NCBI GenBank assembly: GCA_039566865.1 | Contig: CM076956.1 | Coordinates: 15,155,511-15,219,510 of the forward strand | From: Aurelia coerulea | Lineage: Eukaryota > Cnidaria > Scyphozoa > Semaeostomeae > Ulmaridae | Direction of reading: 5' to 3' | DNA: 64,000 bases | Shown here: piece by piece, positions 33,193 through 44,465 of the stretch | Position numbering within the stretch: position 1 is the stretch's first letter | How the letters are laid out: each line of letters opens with the position of its first letter | Notes under the pieces: generated by a model | Told to the model about the DNA's origin: nothing | What the model saw: the letters and a program-made list of their open reading frames with translations, nothing else | Databases searched by the model: none | Program-made: the position numbers and the translations under genes

Positions 33193-33233
33193 ACAATGTG
33201 ATATTGTAAAGCACAATGTGATATTGTAAAGCA
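33193..33233. repeat. Tandem duplication of a 20-bp unit
   Basis: CACAATGTGATATTGTAAAG-type unit occurs twice in direct succession. Confidence 0.8.
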
Positions 33234-33544
33234 AGCAAAGCTTAATACCAAAATGGACGCAAAACTCGGAAAAGGATGCTTGAAACTAAATTGGCAGGTG
33301 AAAAGCAATAAAATTCTACATATATTTTATGTTTGACACCAAACAGGCTCTATGGCTCTATAGGAGAAAGTATACACATATTCACCATGACTTTTTGCAG
33401 AAAACATTTGCAGAAATCATCTCCCAGGTGAGTCAAAAAACTTTAACACATTTAGCAGGCTATGGAATAGAAATTACATGGCCAACATTCTATCAATCAA
33501 AGGCAGACCTACCGTAGATGTGAACATTTTGTTCTACTGTTAGG

Positions 33545-33709
33545 GGGCTAAGCAAACTCAATTTCCACAAATTCAAACATAATTTTAAAGATACAATCAA
33601 TCCAATGTGTCCAGTTTACGATGGCATAGAAGAAACGGAACACTTCTTGCTGCTCTGCAATTCTTTGAGAGAGCATAGATGCGGTCTGCTCGTCGGTGTT
33701 TGTTTGTAA
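33545..33709 (+). pseudogene. LINE C-terminal zinc-knuckle fragment
   Basis: Reads GLSKLNFHKFKHNFKDTINP then MCPVYDGIEETEHFLLLCNS. The pattern KFKHNF-DTINPMC...TEHFLLLC is the C-terminal Cys-His region common after the RT of cnidarian LINEs. Only 55 codons survive. Confidence 0.6.
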
Positions 33710-33990
33710 TTATGGGGTGTCTTTATGCAGCTTGCAAGCAAATAATAGATTTTACATTCCTTTTCTTGGTTCTAAACCTTTCAAATCCTCACTCGCAATA
33801 ATTTGGTTGCAAGATTCCTTAACTTGTGGCTCTGTTTGTCATTTTATTCATCTTTTTTATGTTATGACCTCTGGGTAGGCAAAATATTTTGCTCCTTGGG
33901 GTATCGTCTCGGTAGTAGGGTAGCGTTAGCTGTAGGTATAGTAATTAGTAATCATGTATTGTAAATTTTTAATGGAATATAAAAAAAAAA

Positions 33991-34280
33991 TTTTGTTTGG
34001 TAAAATCACTCATCTTTTAGACCCAGAAATAAGAACAGAAAGGGAACGGGAACGGGAATTCGACATTTCATGGGAACGGGAATTTGACATTCGATTCTGG
34101 TCCACGGTTTACTTGCCACTCATTTAGGTTCTATTTCTGACACTCACAATTGTATTGAATTTAAGTTTCAAGGCAACTAAATCATGGACCAAGTACCAAC
34201 ATCAGAACATGGAATTCTCATTCCCATACAAACCCTGTATAAGAATTTACCTAAGGGATGAGTGATTTTACCAAACCAAA
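33991..34280. repeat. Foldback element, TTTTGTTTGGTAAAATCA family, copy 1
   Basis: TTTTGTTTGGTAAAATCACT and the inverse at the right end; internal CTGGTCCA/TGGACCA pair. Contains a GGGAACGGGAACGGGAATT direct repeat. Copy 2 is at 49632-50135. Confidence 0.65.
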
Positions 34281-34674
34281 CTTTCACATATAAGATAGCC
34301 CTTGGCGCTTGACTGATAGATTAATATTTCAGTTTAGAATATTGGCCGCATACTTTCATACTTTTTATTCCACATTCTGCCAAACATGTTAACTTTTCAT
34401 GACTAACCCGATACAAATCAATTTATAATGATTCTGAATTTCAATATTAACATCGAATATTCTGAATATGTTTTTTTTTCAATATAATGAAATGAAAAGG
34501 AGGAAGACTATTTTGCAATTAAACAACTCCATAAGGTAAGCAAGAATACTTCACATTTAAGAAAGTATGTTTCTCTCTAAAATATTCCAAGATTGTACTT
34601 GTTTGACAAGAAATAACGAAAGTATTAAAACTACGAGAGATTACATCTTTGCATTATTGTAATAGACGATTGCA

Positions 34675-35097
34675 CTATAGGGATGGCTTCAAGAAATGTT
34701 TCACCATAATCCTTTGTATCTGAAACAAATTAGGTGATCTAGTTGTTCGATATATCTTGAAACACAAGGTTTGCATGAAGCGTAGAGCGAGAGGCCAGTC
34801 GATTGTTTTGCTGCAGAGATATTGCCCCACGAAGCCCACAGTTTCTAACCCATAGGCTGTAGTCCTAGGTTTGCGTGCATAAATGTTGCTCGTAACTCTT
34901 AAGTTGTAATGTATTTCTTTCTCCACAAAAATTTCTTTCATAAAACAAGGATTTAGATTCATCCTTGTTCGGTAAATTCCATTGACAAGCAACTGTAGAT
35001 TTCGTTGATGAATGGAGACTGAATGGTCTGTAAAATGTAAATTGCACCCCTTCATATCAAACATAGTTGTCAAGTTTCTGACGAGATTGGCAGCCAT
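34675..35097 (-). pseudogene. LINE C-terminal fragment, minus strand
   Basis: 140-codon reading frame containing VSIHQRNLQLLVNGIYRTRM, NPCFMKEIFVEK, HYNLRVTSN and YGLETVGFVGQYL. This has the order of the LINE post-RT domain (cf. [26 protein letters not shown] at 24106-24543). The C-terminal part has drifted out of frame, so it is a relic. Confidence 0.6.
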
Positions 35098-35145
35098 GCA
35101 ACTTTCTTACGCTTACTCTTCGACACCTTTGACGTGCCCCAGGGC

Positions 35146-35221
35146 TAGCCTACGCGTAGACCCATTATCCCAAAGGAGGAAACCTTTCCTCCTTTGGGAT
35201 AATGGGTCTATGCGTAGGCTA
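35146..35221. mobile_element. 76-bp near-perfect hairpin MITE, TSD CCCAGGGC
   Basis: TAGCCTACGCGTAGACCCAT and its inverse (one mismatch) extend through GGAGGAAA to a 2-6 bp loop, so the element is almost only TIR. TSD CCCAGGGC at 35138-35145 and 35222-35229. Termini resemble the TAGCCTGCG element at 25198. Confidence 0.85.
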
Positions 35222-35645
35222 CCCAGGGCCGGATTCAGACATTAGAGCTAAATATGTAAATTTGGGGTCTGGGGCAAAGCCCAAGGAAAAGTTTTCGTAA
35301 CCAAGCCCTTCAAACTCTAAAAAAAACATGAGCAACGCCCTTTTAGACATTTTCTGGGGCAGAAAGACCTTCCTTTGTAGGTAGTATATTTTATGTACTA
35401 GGATATGGACATTTACTTCAGCAAATGTTTACTTCGACCGTAGTTGTTTCATGGAAACTTTATTCTTGTCGATAATGGGTCTAATTGTCGGTTATGGCTT
35501 TTGTATCTGAGTTCAAGGTTACTGCAAACTTTTAACTCGAAGACCTCCAATGAAAACAAGACGAGGAGAGTACCCATTCTTCTACCTTATATTCCTTTCA
35601 CCCTTGTGTCCTTGATTCACATCATCACATCTGTAGATCATCAAG

Positions 35646-36644
35646 CTAAATCTGTACTTTGATTATGTTAACTTCACTTTTACAAGGCAGGCATAGCAGA
35701 CGTGCAAACTCATCTCTAAATTGTTTGCTTCTTAGGGTGTAAATAAATGGGTTAATGCATGACGAAAAGAAACAAAATACAATACTGATTTGCACGAGGT
35801 CGCTATTCCAGTTAATACCATTAATGATGCCAAAGTTTAAACAAAAATAAAGCATTTGATTCAAGGACCAGCACAAAAAATAGGACACAACTACAATCAA
35901 AACAGTTCGGACACTTTGTCTTTTAACTTTTATCATTTGCAGTTTGCCAGCTTGACTAAGCTTCGCTTCAGTGCCCAATGCCTCTTTCTTTTTGCCATGT
36001 AAACATCGTTTGATCTTCACAAAACAAATAACCATGAATGTAATCGGGAAAATATACTGCAAACTAAAAATGACTCCATAGATAATCTTGGGGGCTGCAT
36101 TGTTATTATAAGCATTTGAAAACGTGCAATGGGCCCCAATGCTTGCTTTATCTTCAGGAGCATAATTTTCACCAATTACAGGAGGAATTCCGATTAATAA
36201 TGACAAGATATATATAAAGAAAATGATTATTTTCGCTCTTTTTGGTGTAGATTTTACGCGTGATTCAAAAGGCTTGCAGATGGCAACATATCTCTCGTAA
36301 AGAATAGCGACCAAAGTGTAAACAGATACAGTGGCCAAAAAGAATAGTATGGTATAGCCAGTTAAGAGTTTACACATGACGTCACCAGCCGTTCCGGTTG
36401 GATGGTTCGCATACCATGATGTAGAAGTGAGATAAATTGGTAAGCAGAGGATACAAACAAGCAGATCTGCAAATGCTAATGCTGCAATATAAATACCAAA
36501 TGCACTTGAGCCAATTTGTTTATTCCTTTTGATGACGATTAGCACCAAACTGTTGCCAGCGATGCCAGAAACTGCGATCAAAATGTACAAAATCAGTTCC
36601 CAATATCGAACTGGAAAGTCGTTGTGTGTTCCAAGATTGGCCAT
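35646..36644 (-). CDS. Class A (rhodopsin-like) GPCR, intronless, neuropeptide-receptor-like
   Basis: 332 aa with seven predicted membrane helices. Visible landmarks are GNSLVL in TM1 (Asn31), LAFAD in TM2 (Asp60), Cys91 before TM3 and Cys173 in the second extracellular loop for the conserved disulfide, ERY at 117-119 ending TM3, CWSLNQ in TM6 and NPFIY at 298-302 in TM7. The usual TM6 proline (CWxP) is Leu here. The ligand is unknown; peptide-receptor-like is a weak inference. A paralogue with a nearly identical N-terminus lies at 46723-47727 in the opposite orientation. Plasma membrane protein by fold. No intron interrupts the ORF. Confidence 0.92.
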   Translation of the reverse strand: MANLGTHNDFPVRYWELILYILIAVSGIAGNSLVLIVIKRNKQIGSSAFGIYIAALAFADLLVCILCLPIYLTSTSWYANHPTGTAGDVMCKLLTGYTILFFLATVSVYTLVAILYERYVAICKPFESRVKSTPKRAKIIIFFIYILSLLIGIPPVIGENYAPEDKASIGAHCTFSNAYNNNAAPKIIYGVIFSLQYIFPITFMVICFVKIKRCLHGKKKEALGTEAKLSQAGKLQMIKVKRQSVRTVLIVVVSYFLCWSLNQMLYFCLNFGIINGINWNSDLVQISIVFCFFSSCINPFIYTLRSKQFRDEFARLLCLPCKSEVNIIKVQI

Positions 36645-38084
36645 TTCGTCTCAAGGTCTTGTGTCTGTGCTTGATATAAGTGTGACGACTCGACAAATGA
36701 TTGAAACTGGTGCTGGTGCTTCTTGTTGAGCAGTAAGCATAATGCGATGTGGGCCTATTCTGATTTTTGACGAAGACTGTTTGTGCTTACTGTGCTTAAA
36801 ATATGCGATAGAGTCATTATCATTAATAAGCTTGATAATACAGCACACCAATCTCTGAAAGTTCTCGTAGCTAAATTCAGAGAGCACACTCTGATATTAG
36901 TCTGCTTTAATTCTTGACAAACATCTTGTGACTAGACCACGCCAAACTATCTTCAAAATGGACTTTCGTTTCCCTCTTTGTTCCTTATTCAAAGAAATAG
37001 AAACAGTTGCAGTATACTTCCTAAGGAAAGGTCATTTAGGTGACTATGTAACTGCTAACCACTGCTCTGTCACATGACACATTGTCAATTTTTGCGGAAG
37101 CTTACCCGCAAAGCCACCAGCTTATTAGCTAGCCTACTCAGACTCACAGATATAGTTTGCTTGTTCAACCAGCAAATAGTAAATCATAAAATACTGTTCA
37201 ATCATTTACAGATCAATTATAAAAACTCATTATAAACTTGAAGGTAAATTAACGAACTAACAACGATTTAGAAAAGGTTGGACTTTTAATTGATTGTTTG
37301 TTTATACCATATGGAAAATGCTGTCCAGGTGAAATGTCATGTGTGAGTTACGTAAATGTATTTGGGAATCATCAGTGGCCTTGTACCGTGCACAAAACCT
37401 CAAAGACTGGGAATCCCCATTCAGTATCCACTGTTACAGGATCAATTTACAAAACAGCAACAGCGTGATAGCGAAAGCGAAATGGATAATTTGGCCTGAA
37501 TGTTCGTTCTACTGGATGTTTCAGAAAAAACGCGACCTGATTTTATTCGAGATCCTTCAGAAAACAATGATATTTGAATCAATTTGATGCATACCAAGCA
37601 CAACTTATCTTCTTTCCAATGATATCCAGGTTGGGCGCATTAAAGGGAGTCTATGCATATATATGTGGCTCAAGCCACTTGTGGTCAAATTCTAGCCAAT
37701 CAGATATCAGTATTTCCGGTTGGCGCAGCGCAGTTACCAAATATGGTGCGGCACGTGTCATTGCTTATTGCTTTCTCGTCAAGTATGGCCTAATTCAAGT
37801 GCTGAAATGTGATAGGACATGGACGAAAAACCCATATTTGTAGGCTCCTCTTTTATAATTCTTGATTAATGCATCCATTTGGAATTTCTTTGTCTATTTC
37901 CTAGCTTTGGGAATTAGTTGGCAACTGAGGGATGAGTTTCTTATAAGCAGTTTCTTGTAAAGAAATACGTGTAATGCAATAGGTCGTTTCAGAGATTTCA
38001 ATGTTGCAATGAATTAGAAGGTGCAAGTCTCATTGACCAGGCCCCCGAGGCCCCCAGGCCTGTCTTGACGAGTAGACTACACCG
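36645..38084. other. Upstream flank of the first GPCR, no gene seen
   Basis: Promoter and possible 5' UTR of the minus-strand GPCR should lie at its low end. The short open frames (37339-37587, 37574-37843) have no recognisable domains. Confidence 0.45.
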
Positions 38085-39430
38085 GAGTTGTTTGGTATTA
38101 AAGACATGTATATCTGTATATCATCCGTATAGAGATGAAACTGGAGTCCCTTGCTTTAATGATATCCCCAAGTGGTAATGTGTAAACAATGAACAATAAG
38201 GGTCCTAGCACAGAGCCTTGTGGAAGTCCACATTGAAGAGCTACTCTCTTTGACGTTATTTCTTATAATTTTACCATCTGAAAACGATCAGTTAGGTACG
38301 ACTCAAACCATTTCATTGTTTCTTTTTTAACACCGCACCTTTCTTTTAGCCGTTTCAGAAGAACAACGTACTTAACAGTGATGAAGGCAGAAGATAAATC
38401 AAGCAATACGAGAATTGAAACTTGTTGATCATCCATTGCTACCAGCATATCATTCTGGACATTAAGCAATGCAGTTTATGTGCTATGGCCTTGTCTGTAT
38501 GCTGACTGCAGTGGTTCAAAGAGACCATTATTTGCCATGTGTTCCATTAATTGACTGGCAAAAGCACTCTCGATTAGACAGGCCTAAAATTGGGCTTTAC
38601 CACTTCGAGTCCAATTTTATTCAACAATGGGATTAGGATTGCAAGCTTAAATTCCTTAGGCATATTTGCAGATCTTTAAGGTAGCTATATGACAACGCTT
38701 CAAAACCCAGGTTGGAATTGGGTCTAAATCACACGATGCTATTGCTGACTTTCTTAAAAGGCTGTCCACTTCGTTCTCACTCTGCACTCAGTTCACGAAA
38801 TGATAGCACACTCATACTTTGGATCCTCTAATTGCTGAGGCAGTACAACTTCGTCTCTCCTTTTGAGGACTTTGTTAAGAGCCTTGAATAGTTTTTGAGA
38901 ATTTCCTGAATCTTGTTTTATCTCCTAAATCTAACTTCCTTTTTTACATCAGGTGGTATTCTGATTGGTAACTGACATTTGACTAAGACTTGATCTGAAA
39001 AATTTTGTTCCACTGTTATATTGGTCACGAATTTCGATGATGATCTAGTGATAATCAAATCGAGTGTATGTCCACTCTCGTGAGTCTTTTCATCATAAGC
39101 AGTCAATACATCCATAAAAAGGAATGCATCGACATCATTTTCATCATTCACGTGAAAGTTGAAATCACCAACAGCTACGAGATTATAAGGACATGCCCGT
39201 AGGAAGCGGGGGGAGGGGCAGGGGGGCTCAACCCCCTAATGATTTTTAAAACAATGGTGCTACGTCACAAGCATTAACTAGATGTATTGTTCTCTATTGT
39301 TTTAAGAACAATTGCCCCCCAATCCGAAGCTGCTTCCTACGGCCCTGTATAAGGAGCAACATCATGGCGATCCAACATACTACTGAAATCCATGAAGTAA
39401 CTGTAATGGAGCTTCTTTCTTCACAGGAAC
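38085..39430 (-). pseudogene. Decayed LINE: endonuclease end plus reverse transcriptase, minus strand
   Basis: Translation of the minus strand gives an endonuclease C-terminus (VAVGDFNFHVNDENDVDAF, SGHTLDLIITR, SDQVLVKCQLPI) and RT motifs ([47 protein letters not shown], then YTDD after a frameshift). The first Asp motif reads AFIT instead of AFDT, so it is dead. The endonuclease part is split by a 156-bp MITE (39192-39347); removing the element and one TSD restores the frame. It lies tail to tail with no relation to the plus-strand LINE next to it. Confidence 0.8.
39192..39347. mobile_element. hAT-like MITE in the LINE endonuclease, TSD TATAAGGA
   Basis: Ends CATGCCCGTAGGAAGC and CAGGGCCGTAGGAAGC (inverted), 156 bp, perfect 8-bp TSD TATAAGGA at 39184-39191 and 39348-39355. 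Removing it rejoins the endonuclease frame (DRHDVAPYN-LVAVGDFN). The 8-bp TSD and CAGGG-type terminus fit hAT. Confidence 0.85.
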
Positions 39431-39508
39431 AGTAGAACAGGACTGAATAACAAAGAATATACATTCTCCTGATTCTCTCCTTGTTATTTTGTCAGATACG
39501 GTTCTACG

Positions 39509-40741
39509 GTGTGTCCTACAAAATGTATCGAAAATGTATACCCGAAAATGTATAAATGTATACCAAGAAAATGTATATATAATGTAAATGAAAATGTATA
39601 TTTAAGCAGCACAGACTTCTGGTACGAAAACGTAGATCACAGCAATGTTAATCTCACTATTTTTCTTGACCTTAAGAAAGCCTTCGATACGGTTGATCAC
39701 GATATATTACTCAAAAAATTACGTGCATATGGAATAAGAGGCAAAGCTGGGAATTGGTTTGAATCCTACTTAAATAATAGAAAACAGTTCTGCTCTCTGA
39801 ACGGTCAGCATTCTAAAGCCAGAGATGTAACCTGTGGTATTCCCCAAGGTTCTTGTTTAGGCCCTCTTCTTTTCATCATTTACTTGAATGACTTGGAAAA
39901 GTGTCTTAAATTCTCCAAGGCTAGCATTTATGCTGACGATACCAATATAACGATTGCATCGAACGATGTAGCGAAACTAATTGAGGACGCACATCAAGAG
40001 CTTTCCAATCTCTCTGAGTGGATGAGGGTGAACAAACTTAGCCCAAATCCCAAAAAAACTGAATTCATGGTCATAGGGCATCCACTTAAAACCAAAAATT
40101 TAGACCTGCCAGAAGTGCTTAAACTAAATAACTCTGATATCAAAAGAGTTGAAAAGACGAAATCCCTCGGAGTGATAGTTGATGAAAAACTAAGTTGGGA
40201 TGAACAGTTTAAGCGCACCAAAGGCAAACTGAGTGGAGGTCTTGCAGCTTTGAAAAAATTGAAAAATGTCGTTCCACAATCCCAATTGTGTAATGTATAT
40301 TATGCGTTAGTCGAGAGTCACCTGCGTTATGCCGATGTTATCTGGGGTAGTCTTTCAAAAACAAAAGTAGCTGCTCTCCAACGCCTTCAAGACCGGGCGT
40401 ATTCGATAATTGCAAACGCAAGAATAAAAGATGGCTGGTCGGCATCCTGGTTAAATGTAGAAAATCTTTTCTGTTACGATAGAAATGTCATGACTTACAA
40501 GATTATGAACAGACTATGCCCTGAAAACCTCTGGGATAAATACAAGCCAAGATCTTTTCACTCGACCTACAATACTAGGCACTGTAAGGATATCCAGATC
40601 CCTAGATATAGGACTGAATTTGCAAAAAAGGGCTTTCATTACGCAGCTCTCAAGTCATGGAATGATACACCTGCCGAAATTCGCGAGTTACCGACACTTG
40701 ATCGTTTTAAAAAACAACTTAAAACGCATCTAAAGAGCTAG
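39509..40741 (+). mobile_element. 5'-truncated LINE with intact reverse transcriptase C-terminal ORF
   Basis: 410-codon ORF. Homology starts near residue 45. RT palm motifs are LDLKKAFDTVDHD (53-65), GIPQGSCLGPLLFIIYLNDL (110-129), the catalytic YADD (141-144), LSPNPKKTEFM and KSLGVIVDEKLSW. They are followed by the C-terminal region seen in Jockey/CR1-type elements (WNDTPAEIRELPTLDRFKK). The endonuclease domain and RT fingers are missing. The first ~40 codons derive from a degenerate AAAATGTATA tandem stretch (39518-39602). The 3' UTR runs to an A-rich end near 40915. The ORF is open, so the insertion is relatively young, but 5' truncation should prevent autonomous movement. Confidence 0.88.
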
Positions 40742-40929
40742 ACTCTCAACCCAAACACAACTCCCTGGAAGAACAGCAAGGATTAAGTTTTATAGGGCTT
40801 TAGGTTTTTACTCATAAGGTTTTATCATTGTAAATAGATGTTATATATTTTAATTTGCTGAAGGGTTAATTTGTGTATAAATAATATTAAAATAAAAAAA
40901 TAAAAAAAAATACCGAAATAACAACGATT

Positions 40930-41229
40930 CCCGGGGGGGGGTAGATGACTTGAGGATGGACGGGGGTCTGCCGCCCGGTTTTCAGAAAGCTACCCTCTTC
41001 TAATTACCAAGAATTGCTTTTGATACCCACTTTTATGATGAATTATGACGGAAAACTGCCCATTTTAACCATTTTTTTGTGAATTTCAGCGAAACCCTAC
41101 CCATGTTTATGGAAAATCTGCCGAAAAAGGACCCTTGTTTAGAGAATTTTGGGCCCAAAAACCCACCCATATGGGCGGCACATACCCGTACCCTAAATAT
41201 ATTATGTACCCCCCCCCCCCCCCCCCGGG
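40930..41229. mobile_element. G-run element E4 with 8-bp TSD
   Basis: Left end CCCGGGGGGGGGTAGATGAC, right end of TATGTA, a run of C and GGG, flanked by CAACGATT (40922-40929) and CAACGATC (41230-41237). Subterminal CGGGGGTCTGCCGCCC is inverted as GGGCGGCACATACCCG. It abuts the A-rich end of the LINE at 40915 and lies just 5' of the WSC remnant. Confidence 0.75.
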
Positions 41230-41346
41230 CAACGATCATGAAATAATATTCTTCACAGAATTACATTATTGTTGCTTTTAGAATTGAAGACTACCAAGTA
41301 TCACAGATAATTGATTTAATTTATAACTTTCCTTTATCCTCAACAG

Positions 41347-42207
41347 CACAAAGCATTGATTCTTTATATGTTGGATGTTTCTTCGATCAAGCTGGGTTCT
41401 TCCATATGAATTCTCACCACCGATTCAAATATTTGCCAACTCAGGAGTTGCAATCAGGCTACCGGGTGCGCCAAAATAAACTATGCATGTTTGAGAAGCC
41501 ACAATAAATCGTACACTGGACCGAATTTGAAGATTCATGATTTAATCTTTAGCTAAAGCCGGACTTAGATTCTGGGATTTTTTGCAAATTTTTTTTATCA
41601 GTTCTTAGAGCTAGACGCGAGTTTCTTAAATTTTCGTTCTCGAGAACACTGAAAACGATCAAAAAATGTCGATCAAATTTTCTGAAGAATCGACATGAAT
41701 GGACAAAGAGAAAACCCTTTCGTGATAATTTGGGATTTAGAAATCGAATAATTAATCAATATAATCAATCGATACAATTATTCGATTTCTAAATCCCAAA
41801 TCACCACGAAAAAGTTTTCTCTTCGCCCATTCGTGTGGATTCCTTAGAAAATTTGATCGACGTTGTTTATCGTTTTCAGTGTTTTCGAGAACGAAAATTT
41901 TAAGAAACTCGCGTCTAGCTCTAAAAACTGAAAACAAAAAAATTTGCAAAAAATCCCAAGATCTCAGTCAGGCTTTTTGCTAAAGATTAAATCATGAATC
42001 TTCAAATTCGGTCCAGTGTACGATTTATTGTGGCCTGTCAAACGTGCATAGTTTATTTTGGCGCACCCGGTATATGTGCTCGCTCCTTTGGAACAACCTA
42101 TGATAACTACGGCAATGCATCGGATTCTAACTGCGGAACTGGATACACCGATCACTCCGGCGAAATGTGTGGTGGCTCCTCAAAAGACTCAGTCTACAGA
42201 AAGGGAT
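41347..42207 (+). pseudogene. WSC-domain exon remnant split by a foldback element
   Basis: After a strong acceptor (CTTTCCTTTATCCTCAACAG) the plus strand reads DSLYVGCFFDQAGFF, the usual YVGCFxD start of a WSC carbohydrate-binding domain, up to 41461. A 609-bp palindromic element (41462-42070) follows. From 42077 the frame CARSFGTTYDNYGNASDSNC then GEMCGGSSKDSVYRKG gives the conserved C-terminal half of a WSC domain, then a TAG stop. The two halves are not in the same frame across the insertion and the middle (FCG) is damaged, so this looks inactivated. It could be the last exon of a former secreted or membrane WSC protein; no other exons were found. Confidence 0.55.
41462..42070. mobile_element. 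TA-flanked palindromic element, CCGGGTGCGCC family, copy B
   Basis: Ends CCGGGTGCGCCAAAATAAAC and its inverse, flanked by TA. Arms about 295 bp with a short centre near AATTAATCAATATAATCAAT. Same family as 9929-10527. It interrupts the WSC-domain exon. Confidence 0.8.
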
Positions 42208-43155
42208 AGTCAGATGAAACTTACAGTACAATTTCACAACAGACTGGCACTGGCAGATATGTTACTGTAACAGCCATTTTAAACGTGGTATATTGGCAAG
42301 AATATTTGAGGGGAAAAAGATAGAACACTATCAATTTTTTTGCGTTATCTTGTGGACACTCATTTTTTTAAAGAAACCTTTTTGGGTAGTTGATTGTCTT
42401 TATGGATATAAATTTAGCCTCGTGCTTTTGGAACTTGGTATTCTGATGATGAAGCACAGCTTTGCTTCGAAACGTCAATTATTTAACATGGCCTAGTCTT
42501 TTAATTAACTTCTCGGATTTGTCACACTTGGATTTGTCGTAATTATTAACTTGGATTTGTCTTGATTCGTCTTCGAATGAAATATTAACAATGAACACGA
42601 TTATCGTCGCAATTCTTGCTCTTCGCTTCCTCATTAAACTTCGTTTCCCTGCCAATACACCGATTTCTACCTTTTTGGGACATTTTTGCTGCCAAAAGTA
42701 TCTTGAGAGATTCTTAAATTTGCAATGCTTTGAATGCAGCAAAGAATTCATTGTTTTGAATTTTGTCTTCTTGAAACGCTGCCATCTTCCACAGTGCCTA
42801 ATAAGATATCACAATCATCATGAAGCGAAATCGCACTCAAAAACAATATGTCAATACATTTACCAATAGTGTACAATGTCAAAACAATTTTGATTGATCT
42901 GGAAACAACATGGTTTCTTAATTTGAGAAAAATTGAGTCTACAGTTTCCTATAAAAGGTTTCTTATAGAAATAAACGAGTGAACAACACCCATATAGTGA
43001 GGTGTACGCATGCCCCTCAGTTTTGGATAATCCATCCTTTTCGAGAGTTGCTGCGTGATGGAACATAATGCATTCAAAATCGGTCACTCGGAGAACCTGG
43101 TGTCCAAAAATACCGTCATTCACTGCAGTAAGCAAGGTGGATGATAATAGCAACA
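42208..43155. other. Intergenic, nothing recognised
   Basis: Open frames on both strands overlap one another (42479-42869, 42860-43156) and show no family motif. Confidence 0.45.
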
Positions 43156-43157
43156 TA

Positions 43158-43492
43158 CCAGGTGAGCCAGAAAAAATTTCCCACTTTTGAAAATTTGTGG
43201 CACCACAAGTCCCTCATGTATTTGAATGATTCAAATTCTAGTTAAAAGCCAAAAGATTGATTGATAAAGTATTTTAGGCCTTTTTCAGTCATTTTGCAAC
43301 CACAAAGTTTTTGTAACTTGAATTTACCAATCTTTCCAGTCTTTCCAGTGCTCGCAAGAAACAAGGTGAGAAAAATCACAAAAAATACTTCGATCTGTTG
43401 GCTGTCAAATAAATATTTGTTCATTCCAATCCCTCCAGTACTCTTGATGCTATGAATTTACCAAAGGGGAAACTTTTTTCTGGCTCACCCAG
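43158..43492. mobile_element. TA-flanked element, CCAGGTGAGCCAG family
   Basis: Left end CCAGGTGAGCCAGAAAAAAT, right end TTTTTTCTGGCTCACCCAG, TA on both sides, 335 bp. The terminal pattern is close to the CCGGGTG-type palindromes, but only the ends are inverted. A diverged relative of its right part (GTACTCTTGGTGCTATGAATT) is at about 21955-21990. Confidence 0.6.
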
Positions 43493-43494
43493 TA

Positions 43495-44457
43495 GAGAGT
43501 TTAGACTTACAGGGAGGGAGCTCATGTATGTTATTATCAACTTTCAACTATCTATCAAGTGAGACTCTACCAACAGCATTACAGACACATTCAAGGAAAC
43601 TTTCTAATTCACTGTTGCTAGTAAATGCATCACAGCAAACCGACTGCATTTTATCCAGAAGATTCTGACATCCAATGAAGTTGTTATGCTAACTTTGTTA
43701 AAAGACCTTTTACCCATGCTTCAAAAAGTCTGAATCGAAAGATAGTTTCATGCATTTGGTAGAATTTCGAATGTGAAAGCTCTAACACCACTCCATCGAA
43801 CACTTCATATAAAAATGTCTAAAACTCGATCCAGACTCTTTCTTAGTACAGCTCAAAGGTATATTGCCTTTGGTTTATTCCCTTTTATTATTATTCATAA
43901 ATCATATCTTTTCATGACTGGTTTCATTTCATGATCTTTCTTATTGTGAACATCTCTATCCGGTTTGCACGATACTTCGTGAAAAAGTGAATGAAGAACT
44001 ATCCAAATAAGGACAGCTGATTTTGAAACAAACTCTTCCCCAGTAGAGCAGGGATACCAAAGGTATGGGAGTGCCAACCTCCCTCGTGCAAGCTGGACAG
44101 AAGCATGATTTTGGCTTGAAGGAGCTTGAAATGACTATGTTGAAACAACTTTTGCCGGTTTGCAGGTATGATAGAGCTTCATCAAGCTTGACCATAATCT
44201 GATGCTAGAATTATTCTCAAACATACTACAATCATGTTTGATTGACCTTGCCTTCAGATAAGAAGATGCATGCTACAAACTAGCGCAGCGGTGCAAACTT
44301 CTTACTTGGATCAAACTCTCAAACATACTTGAATCATACTGTACTTAAAAGTTAGTATCAGGCTTGAAGCATACTGCAAACAAGCTCAATATTTTACTAA
44401 GGGCTAGGCCCTGGGCCAAGCATGAAACCCCCACTTCTCGTTTAGACTTACATTTAG
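43495..44457. other. Intergenic, nothing recognised
   Basis: No conserved protein motif or repeat pattern beyond short homopolymers was seen between the CCAGGTGAGCC element and the TAGGGCTGTCC element. Confidence 0.45.
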
Positions 44458-44465
44458 GTTATGCC

